DNA from: UBA940 sp031547885
GTDB lineage: Bacteria > Bacteroidota > Bacteroidia > Bacteroidales > Rikenellaceae
Direction of reading: 5' to 3'
DNA: 64,000 nt
Assembly (NCBI GenBank): GCA_031547885.1
Contig: JAVBRO010000020.1
Span: 1-64,000, forward strand
Part shown: positions 44,653 through 53,306 of the stretch, in pieces
Layout of the letters: each line of letters opens with the position of its first letter
How positions within the stretch are numbered: the first letter of the stretch is position 1
Made by a program: the position numbers and the translations under genes
Notes under the pieces: generated by a model
The model's database searches: none
What the model was told of the DNA's origin: nothing
The model's input: only the letters and a program-made list of their open reading frames with translations

Positions 44653-46506
44653 CTAATTGTAGTTGATCGTAACTCCGGCGGGTAAATAGAGGGCGCCGAC
44701 AGTCTGGCCTGTTTTCATGGTGAAAGAGGTGAGGGGGCTGTTGTCGACATTGACCTCTTCCATCGCCATGGCGCACTTACTGACATCCAGCGTGACCAGT
44801 CCGGTATTCTGAAGATAGGCCTTGCTGAGTTTGGTGTTCTTGCTCAGGTCGAGGCTGGTTATGCCGAGGCCGGGTGCTATCAGCACGGTAAGGTTCGGGC
44901 AGTCGCCCAGGTCGAGCGATGTGACGGCGGGTGAACCGTCGATATTTATCAGGTTCAGGTTAGGCAGATAGGTCAGGTTGATCTTGGTCATACCGACTCC
45001 CCACATGTCGATGGTCCTCAGGCTCGATATGCTCGAGAAGGTCCACTCCGAAAAGGCGAAACGGTTGTTGGCCATGATGAACACCTCTAGGTTCGTGCAG
45101 CCGGTGTAATCTACCGACTCGATGATGTTCTTCCCCGCATGGGCCTGGATCTCTTTTAGCTTGAACAGGCCGCTGAGATCGAATTTTTTGATGTGGCAAT
45201 CCCCCGCGTATATATATTCCAGGTTTGTACATCCCGACACATTCATCTCTTCGATCGCGCCCACAGCTACGTCGAGGGTCTGGAGCGATTTCATGCCGCT
45301 TACGTCGAGAGACTTGTATCTGCCCAGATTCGACCACAGGCAGACGAGTTTGGTGTTGTTGCGGACGTTGAGCGATTCGAGCTGGTTCTCGCTGATATTG
45401 CAATACTCCAGGTTTACGCAGTCGGACAGATCGATAGCGGTCAGTTTATTGGCGAAAATATGGAGGTGGACAAGCCCTGTGCAGCCGGTCAGGTTGATGC
45501 TCGACAGGTTGGCGCGGAAAGCCTGGAAATTCCACAAGGAAGTGCAGCCGCTCATATTCACCGACGTCAGGCTGGAACAATCTATAAAGAACACCTCTAC
45601 CAGTTTCGTCATGCCCGAGAGGTCGACCGACTGGAGCGGATTGCCGTTGCTGGAGAGTCCGGTGGCATTTACAAAATGTTCGATCCCCGACAGGGATGCG
45701 ATGTCTCGCCAGCTGAAATCCATGAAAGACGTTACGGCCAGGGCTTCCGACCCGCTGATCTCCCCGTCGCCGTCCGTGTCGAACGCCTGGACCAGGTACG
45801 CTTTGAAATTGGCGTCTTCAAAGGCCAGGACGCTCTCGGTGGTGAAAGAGACCTGTTCGCCGAAACCTGTCCCGGCGGCGTTCTTTATATAGGCGCGGAC
45901 ATAGTATGTCGTGCCGGGTTCCAGTCCGGTTATAGTGACCGAGAAGGTGTCGCCGCCGATCGTTCCGACCGCGGAAGAGTCGCCCATGGCCGGATTTTCG
46001 GTCTCGGCCCAGCAGATGCCGCATTCGGTTATGTCGCTGCCGCCGGCAAAAAGGATGGTGCCGCCGGAAACGGCCGACTTGGTGGCTATGGCTGTCGCGG
46101 CGTTGGTGGCTACATTGGGAGATACGGCGCCGACGGAGAACTGCACCTCGTTGCCGTAAACTACGGCACTCCCCATGGAAGCATACGCCCTCACATAGTA
46201 GGTGTTGCCCGGGACAAGGTTTTTCATGGTGGAAACGTACGCGCCCGCGCCGCTGCTATCTTTCGTGTGGCTGCCGGAGACGACAGGAGCGGTTTCAGTT
46301 CCCCAGCAGACCCCTCTTGCAGTAATGGCGCCGCCGCCGGCCAGAGTGATGCTGCCGCCTGACAGGGCGCTGTTGTTGGTGATATCGGTCACTGCAGCCG
46401 TAGTAACGGAAATGACGGCGGCAGGATCGACGGGAGCCTCGTCCTTACATGCAAACAGGCCAGTGACGATCAGAGCCGCTGCAAGCAATTGATAAAGTTT
46501 AGTCAT
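44653..46506 (-). CDS. Lipoprotein with two FN3-like domains, an EF-hand-like loop and leucine-rich repeats
   Basis: A 617-residue lipoprotein (leader ending GLFAC, Cys20). Two FN3-like repeats (about 33-125 and 130-225) share the pattern GxxITxxGxCWxxTxxP...Y-Y-V-R-A-Y. A calcium-loop-like segment FDTDGDGEIS (around 241) follows. From about 265 to 600 come roughly fifteen leucine-rich repeats of about 21 residues (pattern L-x-x-L-D-L-S-x-C-x-x-L). Being first in the PUL 2 operon, next to the divergent regulator, it is probably made together with the transport and GH32 proteins. LRR surface proteins usually bind proteins or host matrix; why one heads a fructan operon is unclear. Confidence 0.8.
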   Translation of the reverse strand: MTKLYQLLAAALIVTGLFACKDEAPVDPAAVISVTTAAVTDITNNSALSGGSITLAGGGAITARGVCWGTETAPVVSGSHTKDSSGAGAYVSTMKNLVPGNTYYVRAYASMGSAVVYGNEVQFSVGAVSPNVATNAATAIATKSAVSGGTILFAGGSDITECGICWAETENPAMGDSSAVGTIGGDTFSVTITGLEPGTTYYVRAYIKNAAGTGFGEQVSFTTESVLAFEDANFKAYLVQAFDTDGDGEISGSEALAVTSFMDFSWRDIASLSGIEHFVNATGLSSNGNPLQSVDLSGMTKLVEVFFIDCSSLTSVNMSGCTSLWNFQAFRANLSSINLTGCTGLVHLHIFANKLTAIDLSDCVNLEYCNISENQLESLNVRNNTKLVCLWSNLGRYKSLDVSGMKSLQTLDVAVGAIEEMNVSGCTNLEYIYAGDCHIKKFDLSGLFKLKEIQAHAGKNIIESVDYTGCTNLEVFIMANNRFAFSEWTFSSISSLRTIDMWGVGMTKINLTYLPNLNLINIDGSPAVTSLDLGDCPNLTVLIAPGLGITSLDLSKNTKLSKAYLQNTGLVTLDVSKCAMAMEEVNVDNSPLTSFTMKTGQTVGALYLPAGVTINYN

Positions 46507-46636
46507 AATTTGAGGTTTTAGTTAGTGTTAAGGTTCAGACCATCGCGTGATGCAGCCGGAGAATAGCGGGTTTCGTTGTGCGCCTTCAATCTTATCAGCG
46601 ATCACAGCGAATGGAACAGGGTCGGTTCTTCAGGTG

Positions 46637-46644
46637 CAAAGGTA
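46637..46644 (-). promoter_or_regulatory. Candidate -7 element for PUL 2 operon
   Basis: Minus-strand TACCTTTG matches TAnnTTTG and lies about 130 bases before the LRR lipoprotein start. A -33 TTTG at normal spacing is absent, compatible with activation by the hybrid regulator. Confidence 0.4.
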
Positions 46645-46830
46645 AATTTGTTAATACACCAGGGGGGTGCGTTTTGTATCAAAAACTTGTCGTTTTGTTG
46701 CATTTGTTCCGGCTCATTATCCCCGGTAATCGTAATAAACGCATGATAAATAACGTTTTATTATCCGATCCGTGATTCCATTATCAACCAAGACATGCAT
46801 TTGGGTGTATGGGTTTAGATCCTAAAAAAT

Positions 46831-46838
46831 TATATTTG
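46831..46838 (+). promoter_or_regulatory. Candidate -7 element for the HTCS gene
   Basis: TATATTTG matches the -7 consensus exactly and ends 20 bases before the ATG, predicting a very short leader. No clear -33 element at 19-21 bases. Confidence 0.45.
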
Positions 46839-46858
46839 CACTACCATTAACTACTGAC

Positions 46859-49645
46859 ATGAGACTGTCTCGTAAAATCCCCATATTAGGAGTCGCTGTA
46901 ATTTTGGCCTGCTGCCTCTGTTCGTGCCGGAAGGAACGGACCCATAAGTATGTCATAGGAGTATCCCAATGCAGCGAAGACCTTTGGCGGGAGACCGTGA
47001 ACAAAGAGATGCAGCGGGAAATATCCTTTTACCCTGAACTCAGCATCCAGATCAAGAGCGCCAGGGACAACACCGCCCGACAGATAGAAGATATCGAATC
47101 GTTTATCGAGGATGGCGTCAGCCTGCTGGTGGTTGCGCCGAATGAGTCCGCGTCCATAACCCCGCTCGTCAAAAAGGCCATCGACAAAGGGATCCCCATA
47201 ATCCTGTTCGACCGCAAGGTCGAGCTGGACGATTACACGGCTTATGTGGGTGCGAACAACTACGCTCTCGCATACGAACTGGGTAAATACGTGGCCAACC
47301 TGCTGCACAACAAAGGGCGGGTGGTCGAAGTCCGCGGCTGGAACGGTGCCACCGCCGACATCGAGCGCCATCAGGGATTCCGCGACGCCATAGCGCAATT
47401 CCCCGAAATCGAGGTGGTCGCCGAATGCCGCGGCGATTTTCTGCGCGATGCCGCCCGTGAAAGTATGGAGTCGGTTCTGGACCGGCACGACAAGATCGAC
47501 CTGGTGTTCGCCATGAACGACCAGATGGCGCTCGGAGTATCCGAGGCGCTTAGCAAATACAGCGGCAAACGCCCGTACTTAATAGGTATAGATGCGCTTC
47601 CCGGCAGCGGCGGGGGTGTCGAATATATCGACCGGGGCATCATAGATGCATCGTTCATCTATCCGACCGGGGGCGATAAGGTGATCGAAACGGCCTACCG
47701 CATCCTCTCGGGGAAACCCTATGACAAAGACAATATCCTCAATACGGCGGTGGTGGACCGCAGCAACGTGCATGTGATCCAGCTGCAGGGGAACCAGATA
47801 AACGAGCTGCAAAGCAAGTTCGACAGACTTAACGTACTGCTGAACAACAGCATGATACAGTATGCCAACCAGCATACGTTCGTCGTCGTGTCGCTGGTGA
47901 TCTCCCTGCTGGTCATCCTGCTGCTCGGGGTGACTCTCTACGCTTACCGTTTCAAGAGCCGCACCAACACCCGGCTCAAACAGCAGAACGAAGAGATACA
48001 GGCCCAGACCATCGAACTGGAACAGCAGAAACAGGACCTTATCGCTCTTTCGGCCGATCTCGAAGAGGCCACGAACGCCAAGCTCATATTTTTCACCAAC
48101 ATATCGCACGAACTTAAAACGCCGCTCTCCCTTATAATGGGTCCGGTGGAGCTGCTTCTTTCCTGGAAAAACGAGTCGGCCCAGTTCTACAAACTGCTGA
48201 CGCTCATCAAGCGCAACAGCAACCGTCTGCTGTCGCTGATATCCGAGATCATCGAGTTCCGCGCCTATGAGAACCAGAAACTCCCGCTGAACCGTTCGCA
48301 ATGCGACCTCGTCCCGTTCCTCGGGGAGATAAACGACTATTTCACCGAGATGGCCGGCAACAGGCAGATATCGTTCGAACTGTCGGCCGACGGCGGCGAC
48401 TTTACAGCTTACGTGGATATGGGAAAGATCGAAAAGGTCTATTTCAACATGCTTTCCAACGCCTTCAAGCATGTAAATACCGGCGGACGGATCGAAACAC
48501 GCCTCTGCCGCACGGAAGAGAACGGCGCCGGATCGATACGTCTTTCGGTTTTCAACACGGGTTCGTTCATCCCGCCGGAACAGATCAACAATATATTCAG
48601 CCGTTTTTACGCGATAGATTTTCACAAGGGAAGCGCCGGGATAGGACTTGCCCTCTCAAAATCTATCGTAGAGCTTCACGGGGGTACCATACATGTCGAA
48701 AGCGACGAAATCGCCGGTACGACATTCGTGATCTCGCTGCCTTTGACCGGATCTGCCGGCGATCGCCCTGCAGATCCCGGTTCGCCTTTATCCCACGAAA
48801 CGGGGTATATCCAGCAGCAGCTTTCGCTGATGCAGACCAGCGCCGACGATTCGGACATCCTCGAAAGCGCCGATCCCGCCAAGCCCCAGCTGCTGCTCAT
48901 CGAAGACAATCCGGACATGCTTCACTTCCTCTCCGGGATGCTGAAGAACGAATATACGGTGATCAAAGCCTGCGACGGCGAAGAAGGGGTGCAAAAGGCG
49001 ACCCGCTACATCCCGGATATAATCATCAGCGATGTGATGATGCCCTCGGTCGACGGTTTTACGGTGTGCCAGATCCTGAAAGGGCACATTTCCACGAGCC
49101 ATATTCCGATAATCCTGCTTACCGCCCTCTCGCTCGACGAACAAAAGACCATCGGCTTCGAGAGCGGGGCGGACGCATATATCTCCAAGCCGTTCAACAT
49201 AGCGATACTCAGGATACGCATCCGCAACCTGATCGAGAACCGCCGCAAGATCCGGGAAGCTTTCGGGAATTATTGGGTGCAGGAGGATAACCGCACCTCG
49301 CTGGCGAATATCGAGCAGGATTTCATCAACCGGTTCCGCACCTATGTCGAAGCCAACGTGCAGCGGGAAGATATGGGGATCGACGAGATAGCGGCCCATT
49401 TGGGGCTTTCGCGCGCACAGCTCTACCGAAAGATCAAATCCGTGACCGACTACACGCCGCTGGAGCTGGTCACGCTGACACGACTGCGCTACTCGCGCAA
49501 CCTGATGCTGGCCGGAAATAAGACGATCTCTGAAGCAGCCTACGCCTCGGGATTTGCCTCTCCGGCGCACTTCACGAAAACATTCAAGAAATATTACGGA
49601 CAGTCTCCGTCGGATTTCATTAAAGAATCCAAAGCGGTTAAGTAA
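46859..49645 (+). CDS. HTCS regulator with periplasmic sugar-binding sensor (fructan type)
   Basis: A 928-residue hybrid regulator. Order: lipoprotein-like leader (1-23), a type I periplasmic-binding-protein domain (about 30-310; begins YVIGVSQ, with NESASITPLVKKA and LIGIDALPGSG), membrane helix 341-363, coiled coil (about 365-405), kinase with H417 in ISHELKTPL, ATPase (N-box NMLSNAFKH 530-538; GSAGIGLALS), receiver with D725 in IISDVMMP, and AraC HTH (about 825-925). The Bacteroides regulator with this unusual sensor binds free fructose and controls the levan locus, so the same ligand is likely here. It is divergent from the operon it should control. The leader contains a CSC that could be lipidated. 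Confidence 0.95.
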   Translation: MRLSRKIPILGVAVILACCLCSCRKERTHKYVIGVSQCSEDLWRETVNKEMQREISFYPELSIQIKSARDNTARQIEDIESFIEDGVSLLVVAPNESASITPLVKKAIDKGIPIILFDRKVELDDYTAYVGANNYALAYELGKYVANLLHNKGRVVEVRGWNGATADIERHQGFRDAIAQFPEIEVVAECRGDFLRDAARESMESVLDRHDKIDLVFAMNDQMALGVSEALSKYSGKRPYLIGIDALPGSGGGVEYIDRGIIDASFIYPTGGDKVIETAYRILSGKPYDKDNILNTAVVDRSNVHVIQLQGNQINELQSKFDRLNVLLNNSMIQYANQHTFVVVSLVISLLVILLLGVTLYAYRFKSRTNTRLKQQNEEIQAQTIELEQQKQDLIALSADLEEATNAKLIFFTNISHELKTPLSLIMGPVELLLSWKNESAQFYKLLTLIKRNSNRLLSLISEIIEFRAYENQKLPLNRSQCDLVPFLGEINDYFTEMAGNRQISFELSADGGDFTAYVDMGKIEKVYFNMLSNAFKHVNTGGRIETRLCRTEENGAGSIRLSVFNTGSFIPPEQINNIFSRFYAIDFHKGSAGIGLALSKSIVELHGGTIHVESDEIAGTTFVISLPLTGSAGDRPADPGSPLSHETGYIQQQLSLMQTSADDSDILESADPAKPQLLLIEDNPDMLHFLSGMLKNEYTVIKACDGEEGVQKATRYIPDIIISDVMMPSVDGFTVCQILKGHISTSHIPIILLTALSLDEQKTIGFESGADAYISKPFNIAILRIRIRNLIENRRKIREAFGNYWVQEDNRTSLANIEQDFINRFRTYVEANVQREDMGIDEIAAHLGLSRAQLYRKIKSVTDYTPLELVTLTRLRYSRNLMLAGNKTISEAAYASGFASPAHFTKTFKKYYGQSPSDFIKESKAVK

Positions 49646-49704
49646 GTTCGACAGGACGTGTTATTGCTTCATTTTCGCCGCCGGGTTGCAGTGCTGCGAA
49701 AGCG

Positions 49705-49738
49705 CAATCGACGAACAGACGGTGCTGTTCGTCGATTG
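49705..49738. terminator. Long inverted repeat between convergent genes (terminator candidate)
   Basis: The arms CAATCGACGAACAG and CTGTTCGTCGATTG (49705-49718 and 49725-49738) pair perfectly with a 6-base loop. It lies between the ends of the HTCS gene (+) and pntB (-), where a bidirectional terminator is expected. There is no strong T-run on either side, so termination is inferred from place and symmetry. Confidence 0.5.
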
Positions 49739-49776
49739 TAAACAGGCATGTGAAAGAAAACTACCGCTGCCGCCGG

Positions 49777-51192
49777 TTAAGAGATCGCCCGGATCAGCTC
49801 CGCCAGCGACTCTTTCGCATCGCCGAGCATCAGCGTCACCTTGTCGGTCATGTCGTAAAGCGGATTCGGGACCCCTGCATAACCGGGTTTGCGGTCGAAA
49901 TTGCAGATAATAACCCTCTTCGCCTGGTCGACGTTCAGGACCGGCATCCCGTAAATCGGCGTACCTTCGGCGTCGCGCGCGGCAGGATTCAGCACGTCGT
50001 TTGCTCCGATGACGATCACCACGTCGGCCTCCCTGAACTCGTCGTTCACGGCATCCATCTCGTAAAGCTGGTCGTAAGGCACGTCGGCTTCGGCCAGCAG
50101 GACGTTCATATGGCCCGGCATTCGTCCAGCCACCGGATGTATGGCGTATTTCACAGTGGCTCCGTTCGCTTCGAGTTTGTCTGCCAATTGCCTCACCTGA
50201 TGCTGTGCTTGCGCCAGGGCCATTCCGTAGCCCGGAACGATGATCGCCCGTTTTGCAGATCGCAGTATGTCTCCCAGCGTCTCTTCCTTTTCCATAACCG
50301 GCACGGCAACCGGTTCGGGGGACGAGGCGGTAACCGCCGGAGCAGGTGCGCCGGTCGAGGTCTTTCCCGTGAGTATCGCCATCAGTTTCCGGTTCATGGC
50401 CTTGCACATGATCCGGGTCAGGATCAGCCCCGACGAGCCTACGATACCGCCTATCGCTACAACCAGCAGATCGCCGATCGCCATACCGGCTATCGCCGCC
50501 GCCACCCCTGCCAGCGAGGTCAGCAGAGAGATGGTGATGGGCATATCCGCCCCGCCGACACGTACCGCAAAGGCGTATCCGAACAGCGTGCCGAAAACGA
50601 CCCCGCAGCCGAGGATAAAGTATGGGTTGGAGATGATGCCGCAGCCGCGGCCGATCAGGAATGACAAAAGCACGACGGCCGCGGAGCTGATTATGAGTAC
50701 GGTAACGATGGCCCGGTGTCCTTTCCAGACCACCGGATGCTGGGGCAGCAGGCGGTGCAGCTTTGCCGCCGCGACCATACTGCCGGCGAACGTGACCATG
50801 CCGACCACGACGGCCAGCGATGCTGTGACATTCACGAACACGGGATATTCCGACGGTTTCACGCCTATCCCGATCAGTGTCAGCGCACCGACGATCGCCC
50901 CGGCCAATCCGCCCAGCCCGTTGAGCATGGCGACGGTCTGGGGCATTTCGATCATCTTCACCCTCCGGGCCAGGATCGCTCCTATGACGCTCCCGGCGAG
51001 TATCAGCGCATAGATGGTCGGTACTTCCAGAATGCCGTAGTATATCATCGTTACGGCAAATCCTGCCAGCAGGCAGAGCGACAGCAGCAGATTGCCCGTC
51101 ACGGAAGTGCGCACCCTGCTCATCATCGAGATTCCGGCCAGAGCCAGCACGGAGAACGCGACGCAGACAATTAAATATACGATGTATGTCAT
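49777..51192 (-). CDS. pntB: NAD(P) transhydrogenase subunit beta
   Basis: A 471-residue membrane subunit of the proton-translocating transhydrogenase, which transfers hydride between NADH and NADP+ using the proton gradient. The first about 280 residues are hydrophobic helices; the C-terminal domain III binds NADP(H), shown by VPGYGMALAQAQ, HPVAGRMPGHMNVLLAEA and the RKPGYAGVPNPL loop. Its ATG overlaps the stop of the preceding small subunit (ATGA). It is the last of twelve packed genes starting with glmS; the link to glutamate fermentation is inferred from that layout. Confidence 0.96.
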   Translation of the reverse strand: MTYIVYLIVCVAFSVLALAGISMMSRVRTSVTGNLLLSLCLLAGFAVTMIYYGILEVPTIYALILAGSVIGAILARRVKMIEMPQTVAMLNGLGGLAGAIVGALTLIGIGVKPSEYPVFVNVTASLAVVVGMVTFAGSMVAAAKLHRLLPQHPVVWKGHRAIVTVLIISSAAVVLLSFLIGRGCGIISNPYFILGCGVVFGTLFGYAFAVRVGGADMPITISLLTSLAGVAAAIAGMAIGDLLVVAIGGIVGSSGLILTRIMCKAMNRKLMAILTGKTSTGAPAPAVTASSPEPVAVPVMEKEETLGDILRSAKRAIIVPGYGMALAQAQHQVRQLADKLEANGATVKYAIHPVAGRMPGHMNVLLAEADVPYDQLYEMDAVNDEFREADVVIVIGANDVLNPAARDAEGTPIYGMPVLNVDQAKRVIICNFDRKPGYAGVPNPLYDMTDKVTLMLGDAKESLAELIRAIS

Positions 51193-51503
51193 TGCTTCCG
51201 GGATTTATCTTTCTTGGGGTTGAACATCTGCAGCATGCGGTGGGTGACGGCGAATCCCGCTACCACGTTCACCGTTGCGAGCACGATCCCGATCCCGCCG
51301 AATATCTGTCCGACGATCATACCGGCGCCGCCGTTCTGATACGAATACCCGACTGTGACCACCGCGCCCAGCAGGCACACTCCGGCCAGGGCGTTCATCC
51401 CCGTCATAAGGGGGGTGTGGAGCAGGCTCGGCACCTGCCGTATGATCAGATACCCCAGCAGCGACGCCGCCAGGAATACCAATACCAAATATATAGGATT
51501 CAT
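51189..51503 (-). CDS. pntA2: NAD(P) transhydrogenase subunit alpha, membrane part
   Basis: A 104-residue protein with about three to four hydrophobic segments and the loop HTPLMTGMNALAG, matching the membrane portion that in E. coli is fused to the C-terminus of PntA. Here, as in many anaerobes and Rhodospirillum, the alpha subunit is split. It lies 12 bases after the NAD-binding part and overlaps pntB by four bases. Confidence 0.93.
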   Translation of the reverse strand: MNPIYLVLVFLAASLLGYLIIRQVPSLLHTPLMTGMNALAGVCLLGAVVTVGYSYQNGGAGMIVGQIFGGIGIVLATVNVVAGFAVTHRMLQMFNPKKDKSRKQ

Positions 51504-51515
51504 TATCGACCGGGA

Positions 51516-52673
51516 TTAAGAATTCATAGCCTCCAGCGCACCGGCGTGGACCACCCCGCCGTTCATCGTCACCATGATCGACCGCGTGACGTCGTCGTTC
51601 ATGTCGAGTTCGATCCGTCCATCCCGGGTGAGGTATTTCACCAGATTGTAGATGTTGTTGGAGAACATCCACGTGGAGCTGGCCGGCAGCATGCCCGGGA
51701 TATTCTTGATCCCGATGATCGTCACGCCGTGTTTCACCTCGGTAGTGCCCACGGGGGTTATGGCGCAGTTACCGCCCTGGTCGATGGAGATATCCACTAT
51801 GACCGATCCTTTCTTCATGTCCTTGACCATATCTTCTGTGATCAGCACGGGGGCCACTTTGCCCGGCACCAGAGCGCTCAGGAAGACGATATCCATATCT
51901 TTGATGATCTCGCGCAGCTGTTCGCGCTCTTTTGCGACCCACTCTTCGGGCAGGCTCTTTGCGTAACCTCCTTCGGCGATCGCAAGTTCTGCGGGAACGC
52001 CCAGGTCTATCACCTTTGCGCCCAGGCTCGTGGCCTGTTCGTTGGCCGCCGGACGTATGTCCATCGCGTATGTGACGGCACCCAGGCGTTTTGCCGTAGC
52101 CAGCGCCTGTAATCCGCCCACGCCGACCCCCACGACAAGGGCTTTGGCAGGCTGCAGCGCGCCGACGGCCGTGAACATGGGCGGAATGAATTTCGCCATT
52201 GCGTTGGCAGCCAGCAGGATCCCTTTATACCCGGCGCAGGTGCTCATGGATGTAAGCGCGTCCATGTTCTGTGCGCGGGAGATGCGCGGAACGCTGTCCA
52301 GCGTCATGCTGATAACCCCCTGTGCGGCCAGCGCCCTCACCATTTCGTGGTTGACCGGAGAGGCCGGGTGTATGAATGTGATCAGGTACTGGCCCGCGTG
52401 CATCAGTTCCACCTCGTGTTTACCGAGCAGGGTGTTGAACTGCGGCTCTTTGACCTTGAGGATAAGTTCGGCTTTCCGGAAAATTTCCTGGGCCGTGGGG
52501 ATGATCTCTGCTCCGGCGGCTGTGTAATCCTCGTCGAAGTGGAACGAACCGGCACCGGCGTTATGCTCGATGATAACGGCCGCGCCGTCGGCGATGAATT
52601 TTTTTACGGTGTCAGGTGTTGCCGCTACCCGTGCTTCGCCGGGCATGATCTCTTTGGGAATCCCGATAATCAT
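51516..52673 (-). CDS. pntA1: NAD(P) transhydrogenase subunit alpha, NAD-binding part
   Basis: A 385-residue domain I protein related to alanine dehydrogenase. It begins with GIPKEIMPGEARVAATP, and the NAD-binding Rossmann loop is VVGVGVGGLQALATAKRLGA, followed by the acidic AMDIR turn. The QDMDI/ALVPGKVAP segment is the usual transhydrogenase signature region. It starts 56 bases after the fumarase beta-subunit gene, a gap still consistent with a single transcript. Confidence 0.95.
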   Translation of the reverse strand: MIIGIPKEIMPGEARVAATPDTVKKFIADGAAVIIEHNAGAGSFHFDEDYTAAGAEIIPTAQEIFRKAELILKVKEPQFNTLLGKHEVELMHAGQYLITFIHPASPVNHEMVRALAAQGVISMTLDSVPRISRAQNMDALTSMSTCAGYKGILLAANAMAKFIPPMFTAVGALQPAKALVVGVGVGGLQALATAKRLGAVTYAMDIRPAANEQATSLGAKVIDLGVPAELAIAEGGYAKSLPEEWVAKEREQLREIIKDMDIVFLSALVPGKVAPVLITEDMVKDMKKGSVIVDISIDQGGNCAITPVGTTEVKHGVTIIGIKNIPGMLPASSTWMFSNNIYNLVKYLTRDGRIELDMNDDVTRSIMVTMNGGVVHAGALEAMNS

Positions 52674-52729
52674 GTTTCTAAGTGTTTAAGGTTTTTGTGT
52701 ATAGAAAATAAATGAAAAATATCAGTAGG

Positions 52730-53296
52730 TCATTGCTCTTTTGCAACTGCGTATTTTTTGCGTCCCTCTTCGTACATGTTGTTTCCCCGGCTGTCGATCG
52801 CCACTATCACCGGAAGCTCCTTCACCACAAGCCTGCGCACGGCTTCGGTGCCGAGTTCGTCGAAGGCGATCACTTCGGCGCTCTCGACGCTCTTGCCCAT
52901 CAGCGCCGCCGCGCCGCCTATGGCCGCGAAATAGACGCCTCCGTGCTTCACGATCGCATCGACCACCTCGGGACTCCGCAGCCCCTTGCCGATCATCACT
53001 TTCAGCCCCTGTTCCATAAGGCGGGGCGCATAGAGGTCCATCCGTCCGCTCGTGGTAGGTCCCACCGAACCGATAGGTTTTCCCGGCTTCGGGGGGCATG
53101 GTCCGGCGTAGTAGATCGCAGCGCCGTTGAAATCGAGCGGCATAGGCAGCCCATTGTCGAGCAGTTGGCACATCTTTTTATGCGCCGCGTCGCGCGCCGT
53201 GTAGATCACGCCTGAGATGTAAGCCATATCTCCCGCCTTCAGCTCTCGTATGACCTCGTCGGTGAAAGGGGCGGAAATGATTTTTCTTTCGTCCAT
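52730..53296 (-). CDS. Class I fumarase/mesaconase beta subunit
   Basis: I start at ATG 53296 (188 residues), ten bases after the alpha-subunit stop; an ATG at 53326 would overlap that gene and adds atypical sequence. The protein is the C-terminal swivelling domain of class I hydrolyases, with GPTTSGRMD (substrate-binding) and MIGKGLRS. With the alpha subunit it forms a [4Fe-4S] enzyme that adds water to fumarate or mesaconate. In this operon, after methylaspartate ammonia-lyase, mesaconate to citramalate is the likely reaction, but the sequence does not distinguish the two. Confidence 0.92.
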   Translation of the reverse strand: MDERKIISAPFTDEVIRELKAGDMAYISGVIYTARDAAHKKMCQLLDNGLPMPLDFNGAAIYYAGPCPPKPGKPIGSVGPTTSGRMDLYAPRLMEQGLKVMIGKGLRSPEVVDAIVKHGGVYFAAIGGAAALMGKSVESAEVIAFDELGTEAVRRLVVKELPVIVAIDSRGNNMYEEGRKKYAVAKEQ

Positions 53297-53306
53297 AAGA
53301 TTCGGA

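Larger units (their letters stand above)
46507..46858. other. Divergent promoter region of PUL 2
   Basis: This 352-base gap lies between the divergent LRR-lipoprotein operon and the HTCS gene. It is AT-rich (notably 46720-46850), with a minus-strand -7 element at 46637-46644 and a plus-strand one at 46831-46838. No open frame in it looks real. The regulator's own binding site should lie here, but I could not identify a convincing repeat. Confidence 0.6.

Noticed and set aside
42648..44666. 672-codon plus-strand open frame opposite the GH32-like and tandem-domain lipoprotein genes
   Set aside because: The composition (rich in Arg, Val, His) is typical of an antisense shadow; the minus strand has two lipoproteins with leaders and catalytic motifs.
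45750..45790. Dockerin-type domain in the LRR lipoprotein (DTDGDGEIS)
   Set aside because: A single calcium-loop-like segment without the paired repeat of a dockerin; no cohesin is present, so a cellulosome-like assembly is not supported.
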